Source of the DNA: Dehalococcoidia bacterium
GTDB lineage: Bacteria; Chloroflexota; Dehalococcoidia; Lucifugimonadales; UBA1123
Length of the DNA stretch: 47,538 bases
Direction: 5' to 3'
Assembly (NCBI GenBank): GCA_021295915.1
Contig: JAGWBK010000013.1
Location: forward strand, 64,940 to 112,477
This document shows, one piece after another, positions 24,980 through 31,604 of the stretch; within the stretch, counting starts at the first letter, position 1; the number at the start of each line of letters is the position of its first letter. Under the pieces are notes generated by a model. The model was not told the origin of the DNA and searched no databases. It saw nothing but the letters and a program-made list of their open reading frames with translations. Position numbers and translations under genes: made by a program.

Positions 24980-25978
24980 TCAGGTCGCAAATCCAGCGAT
25001 CTGCTGCAGTTCTTTGTGTCTCCAGCAGGCTGAATTATGGTCCTGCGCGGCCTCAGTTAAGTATGGAGTCTCGTCCATACACTGTTCAAACACATATTTG
25101 CATCGGGGGGCGAAGGAGCATCCCTCCGGCAGGTTGACCAAGTCGGGGGGCAGTCCCTCAATCGCATCGAGCCTGATCCTCTCGTTCGCATCCAGACGCG
25201 GCACTGAGTTCAGCAGCGCCAGTGTGTAGGGATGCTTCGGGTTGTGGTAGATCTCCTGAGCGGAGCCAGTCTCGATAATCCTGCCCGCATACATGACGTT
25301 GACGTTGTCCGCGTAGCGGGCCACCACGCCGAGGTTGTGCGTGATGATAATCATGGCCGTACCGAAGTCGCGTGCGAGCTCCTGCATGAGCTCCAGGATC
25401 TGGGCCTGGATAGTCACGTCCAAGGCGGTCGTCGGCTCGTCAGCGATGATCAGTCTCGGGTTGCAGCTCAGAGCCATGGCTATCATGACGCGCTGCCTCA
25501 TGCCGCCGCTGAACTGGTGAGGGTAGTCAACCAGTCTGCGCGCGGCATCAGGTATTCCTACCGTCTGGAGAAGCTCAGCAGCCCTGTTCCTGGCCTGCTG
25601 GCCGGACATGCCCTGGTGAAGCTCGAGAGTCTCGGTGAGCTGTCGGCCGATGGTGAGCACCGGGTTCAGGGACGTCATCGGCTCCTGGAATACCATTGCG
25701 ATGCGGTTGCCCCTGATGTTGCGCATCTCGGCGTCGTCCATATCCAGGAGGTTTTCACCTTCGAAGACGACCTCGCCAGCAACGGTGCGGCCCGGAGGCG
25801 TAGGCACCAGACGCATGATTGAGAGGGCGTGGACGCTCTTACCACAACCGCTCTCGCCAACCACGCCGAGGACTTCACCCTCTTCGAGTTCGTAACTGAT
25901 GTCGTCGACGGCCTTTACGATGCCGTCCTGAGTGAAGAAGTACGTGGAGAGATTATTTACCTCCAGCAGCTTGGGCAT
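24980..25978 (-). CDS. Oligopeptide/dipeptide ABC transporter ATP-binding protein (DppD/OppD-like)
   Basis: This is a 332-aa partner ATPase. I start it at the ATG at 25978 ([16 protein letters not shown]), which has AAGGGGGG upstream, rather than at an in-frame ATG 60 bp earlier. Motifs are Walker [11 protein letters not shown]-loop [15 protein letters not shown], signature [15 protein letters not shown], Walker [13 protein letters not shown] and H-loop [13 protein letters not shown]. The C-terminal [14 protein letters not shown], with a later CWRH, is the oligo_HPY cysteine cluster. It forms a heterodimer with the DppF-like protein to energise peptide (or other solute) uptake. It is first in the two-gene operon. 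Confidence 0.9.
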   Translation of the reverse strand: MPKLLEVNNLSTYFFTQDGIVKAVDDISYELEEGEVLGVVGESGCGKSVHALSIMRLVPTPPGRTVAGEVVFEGENLLDMDDAEMRNIRGNRIAMVFQEPMTSLNPVLTIGRQLTETLELHQGMSGQQARNRAAELLQTVGIPDAARRLVDYPHQFSGGMRQRVMIAMALSCNPRLIIADEPTTALDVTIQAQILELMQELARDFGTAMIIITHNLGVVARYADNVNVMYAGRIIETGSAQEIYHNPKHPYTLALLNSVPRLDANERIRLDAIEGLPPDLVNLPEGCSFAPRCKYVFEQCMDETPYLTEAAQDHNSACWRHKELQQIAGFAT

Positions 25979-26084
25979 TTGGCCCCCCTTCCGCCAGATT
26001 AGTAGCCAATTAACCTGGTGACAAAACACAAATCCCACCGGCTATTGCAGTATTGCCGAGGGAGATCTGAGAAGCGTAAATCCA

Positions 26085-26115
26085 ATTAGAAAAGCTTCGT
26101 TCGATTGGGCGTCAA
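26085..26115 (-). promoter_or_regulatory. Possible sigma-70-like promoter of the ABC ATPase operon
   Basis: On the minus strand, TTGACG (26115-26110) and TCTAAT (26090-26085) are separated by 19 bp, about 105 bp upstream of the DppD-like start and downstream of the cNMP-binding gene. The hexamers are good but the spacing is longer than ideal. The call is tentative. Confidence 0.3.
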
Positions 26116-26175
26116 CATATGGTATTGGTCAAAGGTTGTCAAGCGTAGCGACACCATAACCAAGAGGAGGGCGTG

Positions 26176-26682
26176 CTAGACTTCTCCACCGCCTGCCGTA
26201 GTGGAAATGTCGACGCCAGAGACGACTTCTGCCAGCCTGTCCAGGGTGTATCGATACCTGCTGGCAAGAATGCCGCAGGCGGCGCTGAAGACGTGGAGGC
26301 CGATCCTCGGCTCGAGCTGACACAACTCCATCAGCCTGACGCGCGGGATGACGAATGCGGAGCCGTCGGTGGCGGCGCGCGCAGTGGTGACCTGGACCGG
26401 GGGATTGAAGAAGATCGCCACCGGGAACGCCTCGTGTACTCTTACCGTCCTGACGACGAGCGACTGCTCCCTTGCGCCGGTTATCGCGGTCACCTCGCCA
26501 GTGCGGACCAGGTAGAGCCTGTCGCCGGGCTCGTCCTGGTGTCCAAGATAGTCTCCTTCCTTGAAGTCGAGGTCTTCGCAGAGTGCGGCGACGCGCTCCA
26601 GGTGTCGCATCGAAAGGCCCTGGAAGAGGTCAACCTCTTCCAGGAAGTGGGTAACGATAGCTGAGGGTGAGCGGTAGAGCAT
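26176..26682 (-). CDS. Cyclic-nucleotide-binding-domain protein without a DNA-binding domain
   Basis: This 168-aa protein has one cNMP-binding beta-barrel (Crp/Fnr type): LEEVDLFQGLSMRHLERVAALCEDLDFKEGDYL, then GDRLYLVRTGEVTAITG (residues ~53-69), matching the typical G-D-x-x-Y-x-x-x-x-G core. The phosphate-binding cassette normally reading (F/G)GE-x-x-L-x(R) is altered here to HEAFPVAIFFNPPVQVTTARAATDG, with ARA retained. A C-terminal helix follows and the protein ends without the helix-turn-helix of Crp regulators. It may sense a ligand and act through protein contacts, or be non-ligand-binding. It is upstream of the peptide ABC ATPases in the same orientation, with a ~200-bp gap. Confidence 0.75.
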   Translation of the reverse strand: MLYRSPSAIVTHFLEEVDLFQGLSMRHLERVAALCEDLDFKEGDYLGHQDEPGDRLYLVRTGEVTAITGAREQSLVVRTVRVHEAFPVAIFFNPPVQVTTARAATDGSAFVIPRVRLMELCQLEPRIGLHVFSAACGILASRYRYTLDRLAEVVSGVDISTTAGGGEV

Positions 26683-26794
26683 GGTAGATCAGGCTATCGA
26701 CTCTCTGCCCCTGAGGCGAAAGGCATCCTGAGCGGGTGATGTAATTTCATCGTCTCAGAGTAGGTGGGGTGTGTCAAATGGGCAGGCAATCGAT

Positions 26795-26852
26795 GTAGGG
26801 GCAGGTTTGAAACCTGCCCCTACGGGACGGGCGGGCGGGACGCCCGCGCTCC
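26795..26852 (+). repeat. 29-nt perfect palindrome plus module D
   Basis: GTAGGGGCAGGTTT-G-AAACCTGCCCCTAC (26795-26823) is a perfect 14-bp inverted repeat with one central base. It is followed at once by module D (GCGGGCGGGACGCCCGCGCT, ~26829-26850). Both lie in the 184-bp gap between apt and the cNMP-binding gene. Neither is followed by a T-run. Confidence 0.85.
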
Positions 26853-26866
26853 AATAACTGGGGGAG

Positions 26867-27379
26867 TCAGTAGGTGAGCAGGGACTCGATATTGTAGCCG
26901 TTCAGGTGGTCACGGCCATTGAGGTCGGACAGTTCGACTACGACTCCAATGCCCGCCACTTTGCCGCCTGTGCGTTCGATGAGCTCTACGGTGGCTGCCA
27001 GGGTTCCGCCAGTGGCTATCAGGTCATCGACTATCAACACCTGCTGGCCGGGGAGAATCGCGTCCACGTGGACCTCGATGGAGTCGGTGCCGTACTCGAG
27101 CTCGTAGCTGACGGTGGTGGTCTCGTAGGGCAGTTTGCCCGGCTTGCGCGCGGGGACCAGCGGGATGCCGAGTTTGTAGGCCAACGGGGACGCGAACAGA
27201 AAGCCTCTCGCCTCGATCCCTACGATGACGTCAGGGCTGGCGTCTGCGAATCTCTCGGCCATCCGGTCGACGGCGAATCGAAATGCCGGTGGGTAGTGAA
27301 GCAGAGGGGTGATGTCGCGGAAGAGTATGCCTGGAGTGGGAAAGTCAGGGATGTCTCTGATGTGCTGTGTGAGGTCCAC
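26867..27379 (-). CDS. apt: Adenine phosphoribosyltransferase
   Basis: This 170-aa enzyme, the usual Apt length, converts adenine and PRPP to AMP in purine salvage. DLTQHIRDIPDFPTPGILFRD (residues ~2-22) is the hallmark N-terminus. GIEARGFLFASPLAYKLG and VPARKPGKLPYET follow, then VLIVDDLIATGGTLAA, the PRPP-binding motif. I choose GTG 27379 because a longer in-frame reading to 27475 adds a Pro-rich, non-homologous leader that lies in repeat-like sequence. No clear Shine-Dalgarno precedes the GTG (CGGCGGTATTTAAC), so it may be translated from a very short or leaderless transcript. It is a single-gene unit. Confidence 0.93.
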   Translation of the reverse strand: MDLTQHIRDIPDFPTPGILFRDITPLLHYPPAFRFAVDRMAERFADASPDVIVGIEARGFLFASPLAYKLGIPLVPARKPGKLPYETTTVSYELEYGTDSIEVHVDAILPGQQVLIVDDLIATGGTLAATVELIERTGGKVAGIGVVVELSDLNGRDHLNGYNIESLLTY

Positions 27380-27443
27380 GTTAAATACCGCCGAGTTTAA
27401 TTTCGCAAAAGAATAGCAGATGGGTGGGGCTGCTGGGGGGTGT

Positions 27444-27690
27444 GTCTGTTTGGTGGGCAGTGTTTTCGCCCTCACCCCCGTATCGAGTACGGGGCAGGCT
27501 CCAACCCTCTCCCCCAGGAGAGGGGGCCGTTGGCTGGTATTGTCTGTCTGCTCACCCTAACCGCCAAGGCGCATCTGCGACCCGTCAAGGGAGAGGGGGC
27601 CGTTGGCAGGCAGTGTCCTTCGACAGGCTCCCTTCGACAAGCTCAGGGCGAACGAATTGTCGATTCACCTACACCTCTCAGGGGGAGGGA
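27444..27690 (+). repeat. Composite repeat block: G-arm, A, A right arm, B (duplicated core)
   Basis: The left arm GTCTGTTTGGTGGGCAGTG leads into a long-form A (CCCCCGTATCGAGTACGGGG) at 27462-27527. An extra right arm (CCCGTCAAGGGAGAGGGGG) is at ~27581-27599. B at 27614-27659 has an internal duplication, GTCCTTCGACAGGCTC followed by CCTTCGACAAGCTCAGGG, also seen at 28503. The block overlaps the 5' flank of apt, which reads the other way, and the 5' flank of the DUF1989 gene. Confidence 0.86.
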
Positions 27691-27766
27691 GGGCTTATAC
27701 TCCGGAGGGAGACACCTGCCATTAGGCACAGCTTTCAATGGGTACGAGGCAGGGACAGGAGGAAAC

Positions 27767-28372
27767 ATGAGCGACAGGCTGATCGAACGGGTACGCATTC
27801 CCGCCATGTCGGGGCGAGGAGTCTTCCTTCAACGTGACCAGAGGCTGAGAGTCATCGCGCCGGAAGGAGCGCAGGTCGGGGACCTGTTCGCCTTCGTCCA
27901 GGACGATCTCGCAGATACGCTGTCGCCGAGCCAGACCAGAAGCATCCTCGACAAGTTCAACCTGGTGGTCGGCAGACCGCTCTACAGCGTCGCCCGCAGG
28001 GCGCTCTTTATGCTGGAAGAGGATGCAGTTGGCGTTCACGATCTGCTGGCGCCCACGTGCGACCGGCTTCGATACCTCGAAGACTTCGGAATCGAGGGGC
28101 ATCGCAACTGCAGGGACAACCTCAACGCCGCTCTGGAGCAACTGGGGTGTTCTCCGCCGGGATATCCAGATCCCATCAACCTGTTTCAGAACACGCCAAT
28201 CGCCGATCTCGAGGGAAGGCGCGAGACAGGAGCGTCACTCGCGATGCCCGGAGACCACGTTCTCCTCAGGGCGTTGGAGGACCTGGTGGTTGTGGTGACG
28301 GCATGTTCTCAGGACCAGACGGTGTTGAATGGGGGGCGGCCGAAGGGGCTTGTGCTGGAGGTGTATAGGTGA
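27767..28372 (+). CDS. DUF1989 / urea-carboxylase-associated family protein
   Basis: This 201-aa protein fits DUF1989: RIPAMSGRGVFLQRDQRLRVIAPEGAQVGDLFAFVQDD (residues ~10-47), GRPLYSVARRALFMLEEDAVGVHDLLAPTCD, then HRNCRDNLNAALEQLGCSPPGYPDPINLFQNTPI and CSQDQTVLNGGRPKGLVLEVY. Relatives sit near urea carboxylase, allophanate hydrolase and guanidine-degradation genes and may be amidohydrolase-like metal enzymes, with conserved Cys/His. None of those partners is here. ATG 27767 has AGGAGGAAAC directly upstream, so the start is secure. A long upstream extension in the same frame is repeat-derived and not coding. Confidence 0.87.
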   Translation: MSDRLIERVRIPAMSGRGVFLQRDQRLRVIAPEGAQVGDLFAFVQDDLADTLSPSQTRSILDKFNLVVGRPLYSVARRALFMLEEDAVGVHDLLAPTCDRLRYLEDFGIEGHRNCRDNLNAALEQLGCSPPGYPDPINLFQNTPIADLEGRRETGASLAMPGDHVLLRALEDLVVVVTACSQDQTVLNGGRPKGLVLEVYR

Positions 28373-28448
28373 GGGGGCAGTGCTCCTACACCAAATGGAA
28401 GGTAGAACCCACACTCCGTTTAGCGAGGTGAGGAGGTAGGTATGCGTA

Positions 28449-28636
28449 ATTTTCGCCCTCACCCCAGCCCTCTCCCCCAGGAGAGGGGGCCGTTGGCTGG
28501 GGTGTCCTTCGACAGGCTCCCTTCGACAAGCTCAGGACGAACGAAGCGTCGGTCTACGTACCCATCCCAGCCCTGAGGGAGTTGAGAGGGGTGTCTTCAC
28601 CCTCACCCCAGCCCTCTCCCGTCAAGGGAGAGGGGG
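28449..28636 (+). repeat. Composite repeat block: modules A, B (duplicated core), A
   Basis: Short A (TTTTCGCCCTCACCCCAG, CCCTCTCCCCCAGGAGAGGGGG) at 28449-28489, B with the same internal duplication as at 27614 (28503-28545), and a second A at 28594-28636. The two blocks at 27444-27690 and 28449-28636 flank the DUF1989 gene like bookends in direct orientation. Confidence 0.86.
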
Positions 28637-28652
28637 CCGTTGTCCGGGAATT

Positions 28653-30077
28653 CTAGGTTGAGCGGTCGGGCCATGTGGGGGCGTGGTAGCCGAGGGGGAC
28701 TGAGGGGCGGGCCCAGTAGGGCTGGGTCTCGGAGAGATGCACTACGGGGGCGAGGTGTCCGAGGCGGCCTCCGGGGACGTCGGTGGACGTCGACCAGCGG
28801 GCTATCTCTTCGGGCGTGAAGTCATCGGGCACGTCGCGGAGTTCAGATTCGGGCACCTGTCCCCGGTCGACGAGCCAGCGCCCGGTCTGGGCTAGTGAGA
28901 TCTGCACCTTCCAGCTTCCGCCTTCTCTGACACGCTTGGCCAGCGCGACCATGGCTCCGAAGGCCATGAGATAGCCGGTGATGTAGTCGATCGCAGATAC
29001 GGGATAGAACTGGGGTCCGGGCGCGGCACCGGGGAACAGCTCACCCTGGCGGTGGGTAATGCCGCTGACGGTCTGCACGACGGTGTCGAAGCCTCGACGC
29101 TGGGACCACGGCCCCACCCTTCCAAAGGCCGACAGGGTTATGTACACGATGCCCGGGCGAATCGCCGCCAGGTCTTCGGGTGAGAGGCTACGACTGGCGA
29201 GAGTGCCGGGGCGGTATCCCTGGGAGAAGACGTCGGCCTGGCTCACGAGCTCGCGCATGGTCTCCATATCGGCGTCATTGCGGAGGTCGAGGTGTGCTGA
29301 GAGCTTGCCGTGTCCGGTGTCGTACTCCTGGGCACCGATGCTGGGCAGATGTGGAGCGGTGATCTTCATCACGTCCGCGCCGTGCTCGGCTAGAGTGCGT
29401 GCGCAGGTCGGGCCGGCCAGCACGCGGGTGAGGTCCAGTACGCGTACTCCTGACAGCGGCCTGGAGCCTTCGGGCAAGGCCTCCGGTGGGCTGTCGGCGA
29501 TCTTCGTAATCTCAAGTAGCGGGAGAGACGCGACGGCAGCGGCCTGCGGGTGCTTGGCCCACTCGGCCATGGAGCGCACCATTCCGCCGGCGCCGTTTGC
29601 TGCGATGATCGCCTCCTCCAGTTCGAGGGCGTCCCAGTTGGCCACGGCTCGGCGGACTGCCTCTCCGTCCTCTTCCTCGACACCCAGAACCTTCAGGGCC
29701 GCATCACGGTGGTTGGGGAAGTTGCAGTGCAGGTAGCTCCAGCGTCCGTTCCTGGCTGGGTATACGCCCATGATCGGATGGCGCTCTGCGCCTGCGGGTT
29801 TGCCGTCCATTGTCATGTACTTGCTGCTGCGCAGGGAGGCCGTGGCGTGACGGGTGTCGACGCTGACCTGCTGGGCGCGTCCGGTGCGGAGCTCCCAGAG
29901 GTCGGAGGCAGCAAGTCCTACTGCCGCAAGGCTCGCTGCAGATGTCTCGCTGATTCGGAACGGCGTCGGCAGAATGGGGTCTGCACCGCCGTGTATCTCA
30001 ACTTCGGAGGCGAGTGCGGGGTCCCAGCCTGCGATAGGGAGCAGCGTGGAGAGGGGGCTGTCGATCACTGTTGTCAT
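28653..30077 (-). CDS. Class III CoA-transferase with a permuted-looking domain order
   Basis: This 474-aa protein starts at ATG 30077 (AAAGG about 8 nt upstream). An in-frame extension to 30152 lacks support and runs through the promoter region. The canonical N-terminal signature LSGVRVLDLTRVLAGPTCAR ... GADVMKI appears only at residue ~208. Ahead of it stands a segment with GVYPARNGRWSYLHCNFPNH (~104-123) and AEWAKHPQAAAVASLPLLEI, motifs that normally lie after the core in the small domain. The protein then continues with core elements (LSAFGRVGPWSQRRGFDTVVQTVSG, where the Asp is the likely catalytic residue, and YPVSAIDYITGYLMAFGAM) and a Trp/Pro-rich tail. CoA transfer to an unknown acid is inferred. 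Confidence 0.85.
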   Translation of the reverse strand: MTTVIDSPLSTLLPIAGWDPALASEVEIHGGADPILPTPFRISETSAASLAAVGLAASDLWELRTGRAQQVSVDTRHATASLRSSKYMTMDGKPAGAERHPIMGVYPARNGRWSYLHCNFPNHRDAALKVLGVEEEDGEAVRRAVANWDALELEEAIIAANGAGGMVRSMAEWAKHPQAAAVASLPLLEITKIADSPPEALPEGSRPLSGVRVLDLTRVLAGPTCARTLAEHGADVMKITAPHLPSIGAQEYDTGHGKLSAHLDLRNDADMETMRELVSQADVFSQGYRPGTLASRSLSPEDLAAIRPGIVYITLSAFGRVGPWSQRRGFDTVVQTVSGITHRQGELFPGAAPGPQFYPVSAIDYITGYLMAFGAMVALAKRVREGGSWKVQISLAQTGRWLVDRGQVPESELRDVPDDFTPEEIARWSTSTDVPGGRLGHLAPVVHLSETQPYWARPSVPLGYHAPTWPDRST

Positions 30078-30123
30078 GGTTTCTTGCCTTTGGTGGGTTG
30101 GGGTGATGTGGTCGTGTACAGGT

Positions 30124-30140
30124 ATACCACAGTCTGGTAT
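30124..30140. promoter_or_regulatory. Inverted repeat in a divergent promoter region (candidate operator)
   Basis: ATACCA-CAGTC-TGGTAT lies in the 97-bp gap between the divergent CoA-transferase (start 30077) and the 110-aa hypothetical (start 30175). A possible -10 (TAATTT, ~30152) lies beside it on the plus strand. A bound regulator could control both genes. This is based on symmetry and position only. Confidence 0.35.
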
Positions 30141-30174
30141 TCTTCGCGCCATAATTTGGACATAGAGGTATGCG

Positions 30175-30507
30175 GTGACGAACCCTGAGCTTTCGTTTCA
30201 GCAGTTCGAGATGGACTATGAGAATGCGCTGGCCATGCTTGCGGATAGGCACGGTGACGATGGCGCTGTGGACGCGCTGATATTTGCGGAGGAGTCGAGG
30301 CCGAACTCGGGCGCGGACCAGTACACGCCTGACTGGATTCAGCCGTTCGTGGCGGTGGTCGCGAACCTGGCTACGGAAAACCTGGGGCGGCTGGCGGCGA
30401 GCTCGGGCGGGCTTGGGTCTGTGATTCCGCAGGCCATTGCTCCGGCGCTGGTGCGGGCGGTGCAGCTTGGGTATGTCGAGGGGTATTTTGCTGCGAAGGA
30501 TGATTAG
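30175..30507 (+). CDS. Hypothetical protein, 110 aa
   Basis: I do not recognise the family. It starts at GTG 30175, with AGAGGTATGCG upstream. The protein is acidic in its first half (MDYENALAMLADRHGDDGAVDAL), has a central PDWIQPFVAVVANLATENLGRL helix, and a Gly/Ala-rich hydrophobic C-terminal part (GGLGSVIPQAIAPALVRAVQLGYVEGYF) that could pack as a helical hairpin. No signal or membrane anchor is obvious. It is divergent from the CoA-transferase and separated from the next gene by repeats. Codon bias is like that of its neighbours, so it is likely a real gene. Confidence 0.6.
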   Translation: MTNPELSFQQFEMDYENALAMLADRHGDDGAVDALIFAEESRPNSGADQYTPDWIQPFVAVVANLATENLGRLAASSGGLGSVIPQAIAPALVRAVQLGYVEGYFAAKDD

Positions 30508-30580
30508 GATAAGAGGAGTGGGGACAAGGGCTGGGGGGTGCTTTTGTCCATTAAGCGTGACATGAGGTGTGGAGTCGCGA

Positions 30581-30760
30581 CTTTCCCCCTCACCCCAACC
30601 CTCTCCCCAGGGAGAGGGGGCGTTGATTGAGGTCAAAGGCTACTGGCTTCAGTCGGATACCCCCGCAAGTCTCGAGGGAGAGGGGGCGTTGATTGAGGTC
30701 AAAGGCTACAGGCTTCAGTCGGATACCCCCGCAAATCTCTAGGGGGAGGGGGCAGTTGGC
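30581..30760 (+). repeat. Module A followed by a 66-bp tandem duplication
   Basis: Short A (TTCCCCCTCACCCCAACC, CTCTCCCCAGGGAGAGGGGG) at 30581-30620. The right arm starts a 66-bp unit repeated twice (30609-30674 and 30675-30740), beginning AGGGAGAGGGGGCGTTGATT and containing GGTCAAAGGCTAC and TCGGATACCCCCGC. The copies differ at about three positions. A third right arm (AGGGGGAGGGGGCAGTTGG) closes the array. Confidence 0.9.
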
Positions 30761-30779
30761 TGAGTTGCAGGTTTGACGT

Positions 30780-31379
30780 ATGGGAATAGCAGACTTGTTT
30801 ATGCCGGGGCAGAGGCGACGGGCGCTGGGACAGTCCATTGAGGGCGTAGTCGGTGTCGCCCGTTCGAGGGCTGAGGCGGACGGCCTCGATGAGTCCAGAG
30901 CGAGGCTGTGGAACATGCTCTGCGACGCCTCCGGTCAGACGCTGCAGCAACTGCTGGTGAAGAACAATGACCGACGGCTGGACTGGGGACTAAAGAAACA
31001 CTCCAAGCGTGTGAGTGATCCTGTGCTCGTCGTGCTGTTCTGGTGGATGCTGCTGTACCAGATAGTCCTCTTCAAGAACAGGGGACTCGAGGGGTACACA
31101 CCGGACGACGTGGTCGATGCGATGTACGAGATCGCCCGGCGCTTCGTCGAGACCGAGTTCGCCAGGATGGAAGTCGCGACCGATCCTCCCGGTCCGTGGT
31201 CTGAGGGCTGGCGCAGGCAGTACCCGATAGAGTCGGCCATGGAGTTCTACAACGCGACCTACTCGATGTTGAACCTCAAGAATGATCTGTCGCTGCGGGT
31301 GGAGCACGTATCCCACTTCACCACGCTTACTGAGCAGGCCTACGACAGGCTGGCGGCTGAGACGGTTTTCGGGGAGTGA
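30780..31379 (+). CDS. Hypothetical protein, 199 aa
   Basis: No family is recognised. The N-terminus is basic (MPGQRRRALGQSIEGVVG), and one strongly hydrophobic aromatic stretch, VLVVLFWWMLLYQIVLF (residues ~83-99), could be a single membrane-associated or buried helix. The remainder is amphipathic helical with several Trp and Tyr residues (PPGPWSEGWRRQYPIES). The start ATG lies ~20 nt after the last repeat arm and has only a weak GCAGG upstream. It precedes a repeat block and recQ in the same orientation. Real gene likely, function unknown. Confidence 0.6.
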   Translation: MGIADLFMPGQRRRALGQSIEGVVGVARSRAEADGLDESRARLWNMLCDASGQTLQQLLVKNNDRRLDWGLKKHSKRVSDPVLVVLFWWMLLYQIVLFKNRGLEGYTPDDVVDAMYEIARRFVETEFARMEVATDPPGPWSEGWRRQYPIESAMEFYNATYSMLNLKNDLSLRVEHVSHFTTLTEQAYDRLAAETVFGE

Positions 31380-31548
31380 GGAGTGAGACCCGGGATCCAT
31401 GGGAGTATGGGTTAACGACGAGTGGGTCGGAATTAGGACCTTTTCACCCTCACCCCAACCCTCTCCCCAGGGAGAGGGGGTCTGTTGGTGGTACTCATAC
31501 CTATCTGTGTACCTTTTACATACCCCTGTCAGCCAATCAAGGGAGAGC
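31376..31548 (+). repeat. Composite repeat block: modules E, A, F
   Basis: A short E fragment (TGAGGAGTGAGA) overlaps the end of the upstream gene. Short A (TTTTCACCCTCACCCCAACC, CTCTCCCCAGGGAGAGGGGG) at 31441-31480 is followed by F (TCTGTTGGTGGTACTCAT ... CTATCTGTGTACC ... TACATACCCCTGTCAGCC) and a right arm to ~31548. It is nearly the same as the A-F units at 10129 and 19769. Confidence 0.85.
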
Positions 31549-31595
31549 GGGCAATTGCCCCTTAGATCACAGGGTTTCGGCGGGAATTCGTCGTC

Positions 31596-31601
31596 TATAA
31601 T
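31596..31601 (+). promoter_or_regulatory. Consensus -10 element (TATAAT) directly before recQ
   Basis: A perfect TATAAT ends 6 nt before GTG 31608, so initiation at the usual ~7-nt distance would put the first transcribed base at or next to the recQ start codon. The -35 region is weak (near GGGTTT/GGTTTC at ~31572-31578). No Shine-Dalgarno is present. This suggests a leaderless recQ transcript, but it is not proven. Confidence 0.4.
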
Positions 31602-31604
31602 GGC

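Noticed and set aside
27380-27475. N-terminal extension of Apt by 32 codons
   Set aside because: The extension is Pro-rich, unlike any Apt N-terminus, and lies in repeat-like sequence. The GTG at 27379 gives the usual length.
27440-27766. N-terminal extension of the DUF1989 protein by 109 codons
   Set aside because: It translates repeats A and B. A strong AGGAGG precedes ATG 27767.
7722-31480. Repeats A-F interpreted as a CRISPR array
   Set aside because: Copies are scattered between genes at kilobase spacing, vary in length, and lack uniform spacers or cas genes.
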